A stretch of DNA of 64,000 bases from Frateuria soli (GCF_021117385.1 NZ_CP088252.1:1116001-1180000); one strand, 5' to 3'. Numbered from the stretch's first letter, positions 8,444-16,863 are shown. Numbers and translations: made by a program. Notes: a model not told the origin generated them from the sequence alone.

Positions 8444-8507
8444 GCCTAACGCTGGAGTTAAGCGGCGCGCGGCTTTTTCGCGCGTCCGCTTGGACGATTG
8501 GTTAGGC
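8444..8507 (-). repeat. attC site, cassette 1, with a different centre
   Basis: The outer boxes match the other sites (R'' GCCTAAC, L' CTTAACTCCAGC, R' GTTAGGC), but L'' reads CAATCGTCCAAG and the centre is different and longer. The inner arms CGCGCG flank an AAAAAGC stretch, giving a 64-base site. The same outer arms with a new stem-loop indicate a cassette from another attC subfamily. Confidence 0.88.
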
Positions 8508-8945
8508 ATCTGACTCGTTGCAGAGCCTGGCCACCGATTGTGAGTGGACAAACACGGCGACAGCGAGGACAAAGCCCAAGACCGCAAGCACGATGCCAGC
8601 GGAAACGGAGAGCTGCAAGACCATGGCCACAACTGCGACGAACAAGGAGATGTAGCCAAAAATTGAAATAGCCGCGGAAAGAAATATGTTGATGTACTTG
8701 TAAGTGCGCTCGCCGTGAACGAGATACACGCTGACGTACTGGGCACCAAACAGCCAGATAAGCAACGAAGCAATGGACGACCAGAGCGCCACCGCGCTAT
8801 ATGGCGGCTGACCTTTGGTCTGCACAAGCAGAATTATTAGCGCGGCAGAAAATCCGGCTAATGACAGCGCAGTGGTGCGCATAAGCTCCAGCTCACCTTT
8901 GCCAAGGTGGCTTTTAAGATGGCTGATGGGATCCTTAAATCTCAT
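8502..8945 (-). CDS. Integron cassette membrane protein (147 aa), first cassette
   Basis: This is the cassette next to the integrase, so it is the most recently inserted if insertion is at attI. ATG 8945 (MRFKDPISHLKSHLG) is seven bases from the attI core. It encodes 147 residues: an amphipathic N-terminal ~20 residues and four predicted membrane helices (residues ~25-42, ~50-70, ~84-102, ~108-132). No conserved motif or family is recognised. Its stop codon lies inside attC 8444-8507. Confidence 0.7.
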   Translation of the reverse strand: MRFKDPISHLKSHLGKGELELMRTTALSLAGFSAALIILLVQTKGQPPYSAVALWSSIASLLIWLFGAQYVSVYLVHGERTYKYINIFLSAAISIFGYISLFVAVVAMVLQLSVSAGIVLAVLGFVLAVAVFVHSQSVARLCNESDA

Positions 8946-8951
8946 GAAGAT

Positions 8952-9118
8952 GCCTAACGCTTAGTAGACCCCAAATCGGGGCATATGCACCGATCGTCGC
9001 CTCGCTGGCGGGCTCGGTCAAGTCGGGGGAATCCTACGCTAGATCAAGAGCCTGGCTGCTGCCACTCCGCCGGCCGGCTCGCCAACATGCCCGTGCATAT
9101 TTGCATATCCGGGGTGCT
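8952..9118. other. attI recombination site and integrase leader
   Basis: The plus strand GCCTAAC at 8952-8958 (GTTAGGC on the minus strand) is the junction where the first cassette joins the non-cassette DNA. The following ~160 bases have no attC structure and run up to the integrase start, which is the expected place for attI and for the integrase and cassette promoters. I could not pick out confident -35/-10 boxes, and no LexA-type CTGT-N8-ACAG operator is visible. Confidence 0.7.
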
Positions 9119-10129
9119 ATGACTTATTCGGGCGGAAGCGGAGAAATAAGCCGTATGGTCGGCGCGGCGCGGGCGCCGCGGTTGCTGGACGAGGTGCGGC
9201 GGGTGTTGCGGGTCAAGCGCTACAGCATGCGGACCGAGCATGCCTACGTGGGGTGGATACGGCGGTTCGTGCTGGCCAACGGCAAGCGCCACCCGCGGGA
9301 CATGGGGGCAGCGGAGGTGGAAGCGTTTCTCTCCACTCTCGCCGTACAAGGCGGCGTTTCGCCGAATACCCAGAATCAGGCGCTTTCGGCGTTGCTGTTT
9401 CTCTATCGGCAGGTGCTTGGGGTGGAGCTGCCCTGGCTGGATGGGGTGGTGCGGGCGAAGCGCCCGCAGCGGGTGCCAACGGTTCTCTCGCGGGAGGAAG
9501 TGGCGCGGGTGCTGGCGCAGATGGACGGGCGGCCCTGGCTGCTGGCGAGCCTGCTGTACGGCACCGGCATGCGGTTGATGGAGGTGCTGCGGCTGCGGGT
9601 GAAGGACGTCGATTTCGACCGCGGCGAGATCACGGTGCGCGATGGCAAGGGTGGCAAGGACCGGCATACCATGCTCCCGCGCAAACTGGTCGAGCCGTTG
9701 CGGCGCGAGATCGAACGCGCGACGCAGATGCATGCGCATGATCTGGCGGAAGGCTTTGGCGCGGTGTGGTTGCCCCATGCGCTGGCGCGCAAGTATCCGG
9801 GGGCGGCGCGCGAGCCCGGCTGGCAGTACGTGTTCCCGTCGGCGAGGCGCTCGCGCGATCCGCGGGACGGGACCGAGCGCCGACACCACTTCGACGATGC
9901 CATCCTCAGCCGTTCGTTGAAGCGTGCCTGCCGCCAGGCCGGGATCCTGAAGCCTGTCAGCGCGCATACGTTGCGCCATTCGTTTGCCACGCACCTGCTG
10001 GAGGCGGGGCAGGACATCCGCACGGTGCAGGAACTGCTCGGCCACAAGGATGTGGCGACGACGCAGATCTATACGCATGTGCTCAATCGGGGCGGGTTGG
10101 CGGTGGTCAGTCCGCTGGATCGCCAATAG
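9119..10129 (+). CDS. intI: Integron integrase IntI (tyrosine recombinase)
   Basis: Encodes 336 residues from ATG 9119, with CCGGGG six bases upstream; another in-frame ATG (MVGAARAP) lies 12 codons later. The SAM-like N-terminal domain ([17 protein letters not shown]) precedes the catalytic domain. The first Arg is in [16 protein letters not shown], then [15 protein letters not shown], then [15 protein letters not shown] with the nucleophilic Tyr. The stretch [19 protein letters not shown] is the additional IntI domain that separates integron integrases from XerC/D. It is transcribed away from the cassette array, as in other integrons. All catalytic residues are present, so it may be active. 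Confidence 0.95.
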   Translation: MTYSGGSGEISRMVGAARAPRLLDEVRRVLRVKRYSMRTEHAYVGWIRRFVLANGKRHPRDMGAAEVEAFLSTLAVQGGVSPNTQNQALSALLFLYRQVLGVELPWLDGVVRAKRPQRVPTVLSREEVARVLAQMDGRPWLLASLLYGTGMRLMEVLRLRVKDVDFDRGEITVRDGKGGKDRHTMLPRKLVEPLRREIERATQMHAHDLAEGFGAVWLPHALARKYPGAAREPGWQYVFPSARRSRDPRDGTERRHHFDDAILSRSLKRACRQAGILKPVSAHTLRHSFATHLLEAGQDIRTVQELLGHKDVATTQIYTHVLNRGGLAVVSPLDRQ

Positions 10130-10150
10130 GGAGGATTCACCGCGAGCCCG

Positions 10151-10180
10151 GGCCCCTCTCCCCGGCGGGGAGAGGGAGCC
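10151..10180. terminator. Hairpin between convergent intI and mfd
   Basis: A palindrome CCCTCTCCCC-GGC-GGGGAGAGGG lies midway between the two convergent stop codons. It has no T tract, so it may be a repeat element rather than a true terminator. It has the same CTCTCCCC/GGGGAGAG theme as the palindromes found inside mfd. Confidence 0.5.
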
Positions 10181-10186
10181 CTTGCA

Positions 10187-13100
10187 TCAGCCGGGGCGGC
10201 GCGCGCCGAGCTGGACGAGAACCTCCTGGGCGGCGCGAATGCGTTCAGTGGCGCCGGGAAGGTCGAGGGTGATCCTGAGCTTGTCCTGGCCGTCGAGTTT
10301 GTAGACGCGTGGCTGGCTCTGGATCAGGCGGATGATGGCGATCGGCTCGATCTCGGGCTTGTCGCGGAAGGTGATGCGCCCGCCGTTTGCGCCTAGGTCG
10401 AGTTTGCGGATGCCCAGCGGGGTGGCCATCAGCTTCAGGCTGGACAGTGCGAACAGGGTTTTGGTCGGTTCGGGCAGCAGGCCGAACCGGTCGATCATCT
10501 CCACTTGCAGGTCGCGCAGATGGTCCTCGTCCTTCGCGCTGGCGATGCGCTTGTAGAGGGTCAGTCGCGTGTGCACGTCGGGCAGGTAGTCGTCCGGGAT
10601 CAGCGCGGGCAGGTGCAGCTCCACTTCCGTCTCGTGTTCGGAAGAGAGGTCGAAGTCGGGCACCTTGCCGCTCTTCAAGGCGCGCACCGCGCGGTCGAGC
10701 AGCTCGGTGTAGAGGCCGAAGCCGATTTCCTGGATCTGGCCGGACTGCTCCTCGCCCAGCAGCTCGCCGGCGCCGCGGATCTCCAGATCGTGCGTGGCCA
10801 GGGTGAAGCCCGCGCCCAGTTCCTCCAGCGAAGCGAGCGCTTCGAGACGTTTCTCCGCGTCGGCGGTGATCGCCTTGCGATCGGGCACGATCAGGTAGGC
10901 GTAGGCGCGGTGGTGCGAGCGGCCCACACGGCCACGCAACTGGTGCAGCTGGGCCAGGCCGAAGCGGTCGGCGCGGTCGATGATGATCGTGTTCGCGGTG
11001 GGAATGTCGATGCCGGTCTCGATGATCGTGGTGCACACCAGCACGTTGAAGCGCTGGCGGTGGAAGTCGGCCATCACGCGTTCGAGCTCGCGCTCGGGCA
11101 TCTGGCCGTGGGCGATGCCGATGCGCGCTTCCGGGATCAGCTCCTGCAACTCGCGCGCGGTGCGCTCGATCGAGTCGACCTCGTTGTGCAGGAAGTAGAC
11201 CTGGCCGCCGCGCGAGAGCTCGCGCTGGAATGCCTCGCGGATAGTGGCCGGGTCCCATGTGCTGATGAAGGTGCGCACGGCCATGCGGTGCGCCGGCGGG
11301 GTGGTGATCAGCGAGAGGTCGCGCAGGCCGGCCATCGCCATGTTGAGCGTGCGCGGGATCGGCGTGGCGGTCATGGTGAGCAGGTCGACCTCGGCGCGCA
11401 GCTTTTTCAGCTGTTCCTTCTGGCGCACGCCGAAGCGCTGTTCCTCGTCGACCACGACCAGGCCGAGGTTCTTGAACTTGATGTCCGACTGCAGCAGCTT
11501 GTGGGTGCCCACGATCACGTCGATCTGCCCGTCGGCCAAGCGCTTGAGCGATTCGTTCACTTCCTTGGACGACTTGAAGCGCGATAGCACGTCAACCTTC
11601 ACCGGCCAGTCGGCGAAGCGGTCGGCGAAGTTCCGGTAGTGCTGCTGGGCGAGCAGGGTGGTGGGCACCAGCACGGCCACCTGTTTGCCGGCGGTGGCTG
11701 CGGCGAAGGCGGCGCGCAGCGCGACCTCGGTCTTGCCGAAGCCCACGTCGCCGCAGATCACGCGGTCCATCGCGCGCGGCGCGGCCAGGTCCTGCAGTAC
11801 GGCATCGATGGCCTGCTCCTGGTCGGGCGTCTCCTCGAACGGGAAGCTGGCGCCGAACGCCTCGACCATGCCGCGGTCGATGCTGATCGACTCGCCGCCG
11901 CGCGCTTCGCGCTGGGCGTAGATGGCGAGGAGTTCCGCGGCGACGTCGCGGACTTTCTCGGCGGCCTTCCTGCGTGCGCGCTCCCATGCGTCGCCGCCGA
12001 GCGAGTGCAGCGGCGCCAGCTCGGGCGCAGTGCCGGAGTAACGGCTGACCAGGCCCAATTGCGCCACCGGCACGTAGAGCTTGTCGCCCTTGGCGTACTC
12101 GATGACCAGGAACTCGCCTTCCATGCCGCCCAGTTCCATCGACACCAGGCCCTGGTAGCGGCCCACGCCGTGGTCGACGTGCACGATCGGCGCGCCGACC
12201 GAGAGTTCGGTCAGGTCGCGGATGATCGCGTCCGGATCGCGCGCCGCGCCGCGGCGCCGCTTGCGGTCGGTGCGCACCCGTTCGCCGTAGAGCTCGCGCT
12301 CGGTGAGCACGGTGATCGCCGGCTGCTTGAGGGCGAAGCCCTGTTCCAGCGGCGCGACGGTGATGGCGAAGCGCAGACCAGCTCCCTCTCCCCCGGCCCT
12401 GCCGGGGGAGAGGGTTGGGGAGAGGGGGAGGCCCTTGTTTTTGCTTTGTCCGGGTGAAGGAGCAGGAGCAAGAGCCCCCCTCTCCCCAGCCCTATCCCCC
12501 GGCTGCGCCGGGGGCGAGGGGGCAGATCCCGCGGTGTCGCGGGACCTGCCCAGGAAGGCGGACCAACCCTCCACGTTCACTGGCTTGAGGCCGGCGGCGG
12601 CGAGCGTCTCGGCCAACGCCTCGCGCCGACCCGCCGAATCGGCGGCGATCATCACGCGGCCGGGGTAGCTCTCCAGGAAATGCCGCAACGAGGTGCCAGG
12701 CTCCTCGCCCTTGCGGTTGAGCGGCACCTCGGGTGCGGGCAGGGTGCCCGAGTCGACGGCGTGTTCGTGGCCGGAGGGGACCACCTCCACGCGCAGGCGG
12801 CGGTTGAGCTGCTCGCGCAGTTGCTCGGGCGAGAGGTAGAGCTCGGCCGGCGGCAGCACCGGGCGCTCGATGTCGTGCGCGCGCTGTTCGTAGCGCTCGG
12901 CGGTGTTGGCCCAGAACTGGTCGGAGGCCTCGCCGGCGCCTTCGCCCAGCACGAATAGCGCCCCTTCGCCCAGGTAATCGAACAGCGTGGCGGTCTGCTT
13001 GAAGAACAGCGGCAGGTAATACTCGATGCCGCCGGGCGTCACGCCTTCTTTCATGTCCTGGTAGAGCGGACAGCGGCGGATGTCGATCGGAAAGCGCTCG

Positions 13101-13798
13101 CGCAGCGCAGTGCGGAAATCCCTCGCCGCCTCCTCGGTGAGCGGAAACTCGCGCGCGGGCAGCAGTTCCACCTTGTCCACCGGCTGCTGCGAGCGCTGGG
13201 TTTCCGGGTCGAAGCTGCGGATCGAGTCGACCTCGTCGTCGAACAGCTCGACGCGGTAGGGCTCGGCGGTGCCCATCGGGAAGATGTCGATCAGCGCGCC
13301 ACGCACGGCGTAGTCGCCCGGCTCGGCCACCTGCGGCACGTGGCGATAGCCGGCCGCTTCCAGGCGCCGCTGTTCGGCGGCAAGGTCCAGCTTCTGGCCC
13401 TTCGATACGACCAGGCCGGAGCCGGTGATGTGCGAGCGCGGCGCGATGCGCTGCATCAGCGTCGCCACCGGCACCACCAGCACGCCGCGGGTGACCATCG
13501 GCAGCCGGTAGAGCGCGGCGATGCGCTGGGAGACGATCTCCGGATGCGGGCTGAAGACGTCGTAGGGCAGCGTCTCCCAGTCGGGGAAGTGCAGCACCGG
13601 CAGGTCGCCGCTGAAGAGGCGCAACTCATCTTCCAGCGTCGAGGCGCGCTGGGTGTCGCGCGCGACCGCCACCAGCAGGCCGGCGTGGTCGCGCGCGGCC
13701 TCGGCGATCAGCAGGGCGCGCGAGGAGCCGTGGGGCGGGGTCCAGAAGCGGCGCTGCTTGGGAGTGGTGGGGAGGGGCGGGTGGGGGATCTGGGGCAT
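10187..13798 (-). CDS. mfd: Transcription-repair coupling factor
   Basis: Encodes 1,203 residues; E. coli Mfd has 1,148. Mfd removes stalled RNA polymerase from damaged DNA and recruits UvrA. Visible parts are the UvrB-homology module (residues ~10-330), the RNA-polymerase-interacting domain (VHVDHGVGRYQGLVSMELGG, ~535), the translocase with Walker A GDVGFGKTE (~681), DEEQRFGVRQKE (~782), the GRVGRSHHRAYAYL motif VI region, and the C-terminal TRCF domain. Residues ~420-475 are extra compared with E. coli. They are encoded by palindromic repeat DNA and are low-complexity (SPTLSPGRAGGEGAG). The frame is intact through them. Confidence 0.96.
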   Translation of the reverse strand: MPQIPHPPLPTTPKQRRFWTPPHGSSRALLIAEAARDHAGLLVAVARDTQRASTLEDELRLFSGDLPVLHFPDWETLPYDVFSPHPEIVSQRIAALYRLPMVTRGVLVVPVATLMQRIAPRSHITGSGLVVSKGQKLDLAAEQRRLEAAGYRHVPQVAEPGDYAVRGALIDIFPMGTAEPYRVELFDDEVDSIRSFDPETQRSQQPVDKVELLPAREFPLTEEAARDFRTALRERFPIDIRRCPLYQDMKEGVTPGGIEYYLPLFFKQTATLFDYLGEGALFVLGEGAGEASDQFWANTAERYEQRAHDIERPVLPPAELYLSPEQLREQLNRRLRVEVVPSGHEHAVDSGTLPAPEVPLNRKGEEPGTSLRHFLESYPGRVMIAADSAGRREALAETLAAAGLKPVNVEGWSAFLGRSRDTAGSAPSPPAQPGDRAGERGALAPAPSPGQSKNKGLPLSPTLSPGRAGGEGAGLRFAITVAPLEQGFALKQPAITVLTERELYGERVRTDRKRRRGAARDPDAIIRDLTELSVGAPIVHVDHGVGRYQGLVSMELGGMEGEFLVIEYAKGDKLYVPVAQLGLVSRYSGTAPELAPLHSLGGDAWERARRKAAEKVRDVAAELLAIYAQREARGGESISIDRGMVEAFGASFPFEETPDQEQAIDAVLQDLAAPRAMDRVICGDVGFGKTEVALRAAFAAATAGKQVAVLVPTTLLAQQHYRNFADRFADWPVKVDVLSRFKSSKEVNESLKRLADGQIDVIVGTHKLLQSDIKFKNLGLVVVDEEQRFGVRQKEQLKKLRAEVDLLTMTATPIPRTLNMAMAGLRDLSLITTPPAHRMAVRTFISTWDPATIREAFQRELSRGGQVYFLHNEVDSIERTARELQELIPEARIGIAHGQMPERELERVMADFHRQRFNVLVCTTIIETGIDIPTANTIIIDRADRFGLAQLHQLRGRVGRSHHRAYAYLIVPDRKAITADAEKRLEALASLEELGAGFTLATHDLEIRGAGELLGEEQSGQIQEIGFGLYTELLDRAVRALKSGKVPDFDLSSEHETEVELHLPALIPDDYLPDVHTRLTLYKRIASAKDEDHLRDLQVEMIDRFGLLPEPTKTLFALSSLKLMATPLGIRKLDLGANGGRITFRDKPEIEPIAIIRLIQSQPRVYKLDGQDKLRITLDLPGATERIRAAQEVLVQLGARRPG
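12375..12525. repeat. Palindromic repeat insertion inside mfd
   Basis: Two related palindromes are visible: CTCTCCCCCGGC…GCCGGGGGAGAG at about 12385-12415, and a second copy in inverted arrangement at about 12480-12520 (CCCCCGGCTGCGCCGGGGG). Between them is a short spacer. Read in the mfd frame they add about 50 residues without a stop codon. The CTCTCCCC theme recurs at 10151-10180. Confidence 0.75.
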
Positions 13799-13890
13799 GG
13801 GTGTGCTTGTCGCGCCGGCGCGAATCGCGGCGGAAAGCAGGGGAGTTTAGCGCGGACGGTCGTGGTCGCCGCGCAAGGGCCGCCAGCCTT

Positions 13891-13973
13891 TGTAGGAGCC
13901 CACTTGTGGGCGATGCTTTTGCCTCGATCTGCCGGCAGAGGTCAAGAGCATCGCCCACAAGTGGGCTCCTACA
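13891..13973. repeat. REP-like palindrome, copy 1
   Basis: Starts TGTAGGAGCCCACTTGTGGG, then CGATGC; a ~30-base variable centre follows, and then the exact inverted complement ending GGGCTCCTACA. It lies between mfd and the GNAT gene. The arms are near-perfect complements of each other and recur at 14783, 17021, 19426, 24026, 36380 and 39424. Confidence 0.9.
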
Positions 13974-14019
13974 GGGGCGCGCTCTGACTGCGGTGGCGGT
14001 TGCCGCGGGGAAGCGCGGT

Positions 14020-14631
14020 TTACAGGCGCAGGGTGATCTGCGCCACGCCCGGTTCGTCCGGCACCATGCGCGAGGTGAAGCCCAGTTCGCTGCACAGGCG
14101 CAGCATCGGGCGGTTTTCCACCAGCACGTAGCCCCACAGTTCGACCAGCCCGCGTTCGCGGCAGGTGGCGACCAGGCGGCGCATCAGTTCGGCGCCCAGG
14201 CCCATGCGCGTCCATTCGCGTTCGACCAGCACGGAGAATTCCGCGGTGTCGGTGGCCGCGTCGATGAACACTCGACCCACCCCGCGCAGTTCGGCCGGCG
14301 TCACGCTGTCGTCGACCAGCACGAAGGCCGCCTCGGTTTCCGGATCGATGCGGCACAACCGCTGCGCCATCGGTTCGGGCAGTTCCGACAGGGCATGCAT
14401 GAAGCGGCGCCGGATGTCCTCGGGCGACAGGCGCGTGAAGCAGCGGCGCAGAGCCGCCACGTCGCCCGGCTCGATCGGGCGCATGTGCAGCACGCGGCCA
14501 TCGCGGGTGGCGACGGGGTCGCCGGCCGGCGAAACCCGCGAGCGGGCAAAACGCTGGTTGCTGGGCGGGGGTAGCGGCGCGCTGCGGGTAGGGCTGGCGA
14601 AGTCGATGGCGGGTTGGATGTTCATGTCCAT
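14020..14631 (-). CDS. GNAT-family N-acetyltransferase
   Basis: Encodes 203 residues; the start may be the ATG at 14631 or the one two codons later. After a ~45-residue variable, proline-rich N terminus comes the GNAT fold: RPIEPGDVAALRRCF (beta1/alpha1), FSVLVEREWTRMGLGAELM (the acetyl-CoA-binding Q/RxxGxG/A motif, ~residues 130-150), then LVENRPMLRLCSELGF. It resembles the acetyltransferase modules that act on proteins or small molecules in stress adaptation. The substrate is unknown. It is flanked on both sides by REP-like palindromes and stands alone. Confidence 0.85.
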   Translation of the reverse strand: MDMNIQPAIDFASPTRSAPLPPPSNQRFARSRVSPAGDPVATRDGRVLHMRPIEPGDVAALRRCFTRLSPEDIRRRFMHALSELPEPMAQRLCRIDPETEAAFVLVDDSVTPAELRGVGRVFIDAATDTAEFSVLVEREWTRMGLGAELMRRLVATCRERGLVELWGYVLVENRPMLRLCSELGFTSRMVPDEPGVAQITLRL

Positions 14632-14782
14632 ACTGTAGCGTATTGTGGCGCTGCAGCATATCCGCCGTGCGCCGAGGGGCGCCTTTTATCGACCAACCGA
14701 TGCGCAGCGGGCGTGAACAGGCAGGCGGGTGTGTGTATTCGCTTGCGGCACCGCCACACACGCGCGGGGCGGCAACCTCCCA

Positions 14783-14861
14783 TGTAGGAGCCCACTTGTG
14801 GGCGATGCTCTTGGGCCTGGGTGCAAGCGGGCGAAGGCATCGCCCACAAGTGGGCTCCTAC
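14783..14861. repeat. REP-like palindrome, copy 2
   Basis: Has the same arms as copy 1 (TGTAGGAGCCCACTTGTGGG and its complement) with a different ~30-base centre. It lies between the GNAT gene and the phoH-like gene, just past the phoH stop codon. Confidence 0.9.
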
Positions 14862-14900
14862 GAAGAGCGGTGCGGGCGGGCCGTCCGTGGCCCGCGGGGT

Positions 14901-16280
14901 TCAGAGCGCCTCGGAGGCGAAGTCGGCCAGCCGCGAGCGCTCGCCACGACGAAGCGTGATGTGGGCCGAGTGCTCCCAGTTCTTGAAGCGGTCCACTGCG
15001 TAGGTCAGACCGGAGGTGGTCTCGGTGAGGTAGGGCGTGTCGATCTGCTCGACGTTGCCCAGGCACACGATCTTGGTGCCGGGGCCGGCGCGGGTGATCA
15101 GGGTCTTCATCTGCTTGGGCGTGAGGTTCTGCGCTTCGTCGATGATCAGGTATCGCGACAGGAAGGTGCGTCCTCGCATGAAGTTGAGCGAGCGGATCTT
15201 GATGCGCGAGGCGAGCAGGTCGTTGGTGGCCTGGCGGCCCCACGAGCCGCCTTCCTCGGGATTGGCGAGCACCTCGAGGTTATCGGTGAGCGCGCCCATC
15301 CACGGTGTCATCTTCTCTTCCTCGGTTCCGGGCAGGAAGCCGATGTCCTCGCCGACCGAAACCGTCGCGCGGGTCATGATGATTTCCCGGTAGCGCTGCT
15401 GGTCCATCACCTGCGCCAGCCCGGCAGCGAGCGCCAGCAGTGTCTTGCCGGTGCCGGCGGTGCCGAGCAGGGTGACGAAGTCGACGTCCGGGTCCATCAG
15501 CACGTTGAGCGCGAAGTTCTGTTCGCGGTTGCGCGCGGCAATGCCCCATACGCTGTGGCTGGGGTGGCTGTGGTCGTCCAGCAACACCATCGTGGCGTGC
15601 TGCTCGTCCACCTGCAGCACGCGCAGTTCGACGCTGTTGTCGCCGGGCAGGAACAGGCATTGGTTGGGATGCCAGTCCTCGCCGTCGCGACGGTCGACCT
15701 TGTAGAAGGTCCGGCCGCGCTCGGACCAGGACTGCACCTCCGGATGGCGGTCCCAGAAGTCGTCCGGCAGCCCGTTCGAACCGGTGTAGAGCAGCGCGAA
15801 GTCGTCGAGCGCGCGGTCGTTCTCGTAGTCCTCTGCATCGATGCCGTAGATCTTGGCCTTGATGCGCAGGTTGATGTCCTTGGTGACCAGGATCACCGAG
15901 CGGTCCGGGTTCTGGTCGCGCAGCTCGATCACCGCGGCGAGGATCAGGTTGTCCGCCTTGCCGTGGCCGTTGGTGGCGCGTTGCTGGAAGTACAGCTTGC
16001 CCACCGCCTGGCCGCGCTTGAGGCTCACTCCCTGGGGATTGGAAAGGTCCAGCCCGTTGCTGATGCCGTGCCCGTTGCCGCGCTCGATCAGCTCGTTGAT
16101 GAAGCGGCTGACCTGGCGACCGTTGCGCGAGACCTCCGAAGCGCCCTTCTTCTTTTCGTCCAGCTCCTCCAGCACGGTCATGGGAATGAACACGTCGTGT
16201 TCCTCGAACCGGAACAGCGAGGTGGGGTCATGGAGCAGCACATTGGTGTCGAGTGCGTAGATACGCTTGCTTCCGGTCAT
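14901..16280 (-). CDS. PhoH-like PIN-domain ATPase (PhoH2 type)
   Basis: About 459 residues from ATG 16280 (MTGSKRIYALDTNVLLHDP). A longer frame upstream exists but would overlap the bcp terminator. The N-terminal ~150 residues are a PIN RNase domain (ALDTNVLLHD, then DNLILAAV and VTKDINLRIKA). The C-terminal half is the PhoH ATPase with Walker A GTAGTGKTLLALAAG (~278) and Walker B YLIIDEAQNL (~380). PIN-PhoH proteins are thought to couple RNA unwinding with cleavage. It is not the ybeZ-type phoH found next to ybeY. Confidence 0.92.
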   Translation of the reverse strand: MTGSKRIYALDTNVLLHDPTSLFRFEEHDVFIPMTVLEELDEKKKGASEVSRNGRQVSRFINELIERGNGHGISNGLDLSNPQGVSLKRGQAVGKLYFQQRATNGHGKADNLILAAVIELRDQNPDRSVILVTKDINLRIKAKIYGIDAEDYENDRALDDFALLYTGSNGLPDDFWDRHPEVQSWSERGRTFYKVDRRDGEDWHPNQCLFLPGDNSVELRVLQVDEQHATMVLLDDHSHPSHSVWGIAARNREQNFALNVLMDPDVDFVTLLGTAGTGKTLLALAAGLAQVMDQQRYREIIMTRATVSVGEDIGFLPGTEEEKMTPWMGALTDNLEVLANPEEGGSWGRQATNDLLASRIKIRSLNFMRGRTFLSRYLIIDEAQNLTPKQMKTLITRAGPGTKIVCLGNVEQIDTPYLTETTSGLTYAVDRFKNWEHSAHITLRRGERSRLADFASEAL

Positions 16281-16308
16281 GCGGAAGGGGCCTCGCTTGT
16301 CGTCGGAC

Positions 16309-16345
16309 CAAAGAAAGACGGCCTGGACCGAAAGGTCGCAGGCCG
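16309..16345 (-). terminator. Rho-independent terminator after bcp
   Basis: Read on the minus strand, GGCCTG-c-GACC, loop TTTC, GGTCCAGGCC, then TCTTTCTTT. It sits between the bcp stop codon and the phoH-like start, so phoH probably has its own promoter or depends on read-through. Confidence 0.75.
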
Positions 16346-16401
16346 CCGGATGGCACGGCTCGCCGCCGTGCGAAGGGAGTGCCGGAAAGTGCCGGAGGGC
16401 T

Positions 16402-16863
16402 TCACTTGGCGGGAATGGCGTCCAGGACGGCCTGGGCATGGCCCGGGACTTTCACGCCGCGCCATTCCTGCGCGAGATGGCCCCTGGGATCGATCAGGAA
16501 GGTGCTGCGCACGATACCCAGGTGGGTCTTGCCGTAGAGCATCTTCTCGTGGATCACGTCGAACGCCTTGCACCAGGTCTCGTCGGTGTCGGCGATCAGC
16601 GGGAAGGGCAGGGCCTGCTTGTCGGCGAAGTTGGCGTGCGAGGCGACCGAGTCGCGCGACACGCCGACGATCTCGGCGTTGCGCTTGCGGAAGTCGTCGT
16701 AGAGGTCGCGGAAATCCTGCGCCTCGGTGGTGCAGCCGGGGGTGGAATCCTTGGGATAGAAATAAACCACCACCCAGCGGCCTTTGAGTTCGGAAAGTTC
16801 CAGCTCGGTGTCGTCGCCGGTGGTGCCGATCAGGGGGGGAATCGGGTTGCCGATTTCGGGCAT
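16402..16863 (-). CDS. bcp: Thioredoxin-dependent peroxiredoxin, BCP/PrxQ type
   Basis: 153 residues from ATG 16863 (MPEIGNPIPPL), with GGAGACCCC upstream. It reduces hydrogen and organic peroxides in the cytoplasm. The peroxidatic site is FYPKDSTPGCTTEAQDF (Cys44) with Thr41 and the distal Arg in RSTFLID. The second cysteine found five residues later in E. coli BCP is absent; the only other Cys is Cys98 in ETWCKAFDV. The enzyme may therefore work in 1-Cys mode or use Cys98. It lies downstream of the gcvR-like gene in the same direction, with a REP-like palindrome between them. Confidence 0.93.
   Translation of the reverse strand: MPEIGNPIPPLIGTTGDDTELELSELKGRWVVVYFYPKDSTPGCTTEAQDFRDLYDDFRKRNAEIVGVSRDSVASHANFADKQALPFPLIADTDETWCKAFDVIHEKMLYGKTHLGIVRSTFLIDPRGHLAQEWRGVKVPGHAQAVLDAIPAK

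Noticed and set aside
4541-8507. CRISPR array
   Set aside because: The repeats are spaced by genes of 285-790 bases, have inverted internal symmetry and end in GTTRRRY boxes; they are attC sites. No cas gene is present.
9041-9118. LexA operator in front of intI
   Set aside because: No CTGT-N8-ACAG-like sequence could be found in the leader. Xanthomonadales LexA sites may differ, so SOS control is left open rather than claimed.
13891-13973. Rho-independent terminators for the REP-like palindromes
   Set aside because: The hairpins lack a T tract on either strand and have long variable centres, so they are treated as repeats, although they could still affect RNA ends.
14643-16787. 714-residue open frame on the plus strand opposite the phoH-like gene
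   Set aside because: The minus strand has a clear PIN-PhoH protein and bcp. The plus frame shows no domain and has shadow composition.
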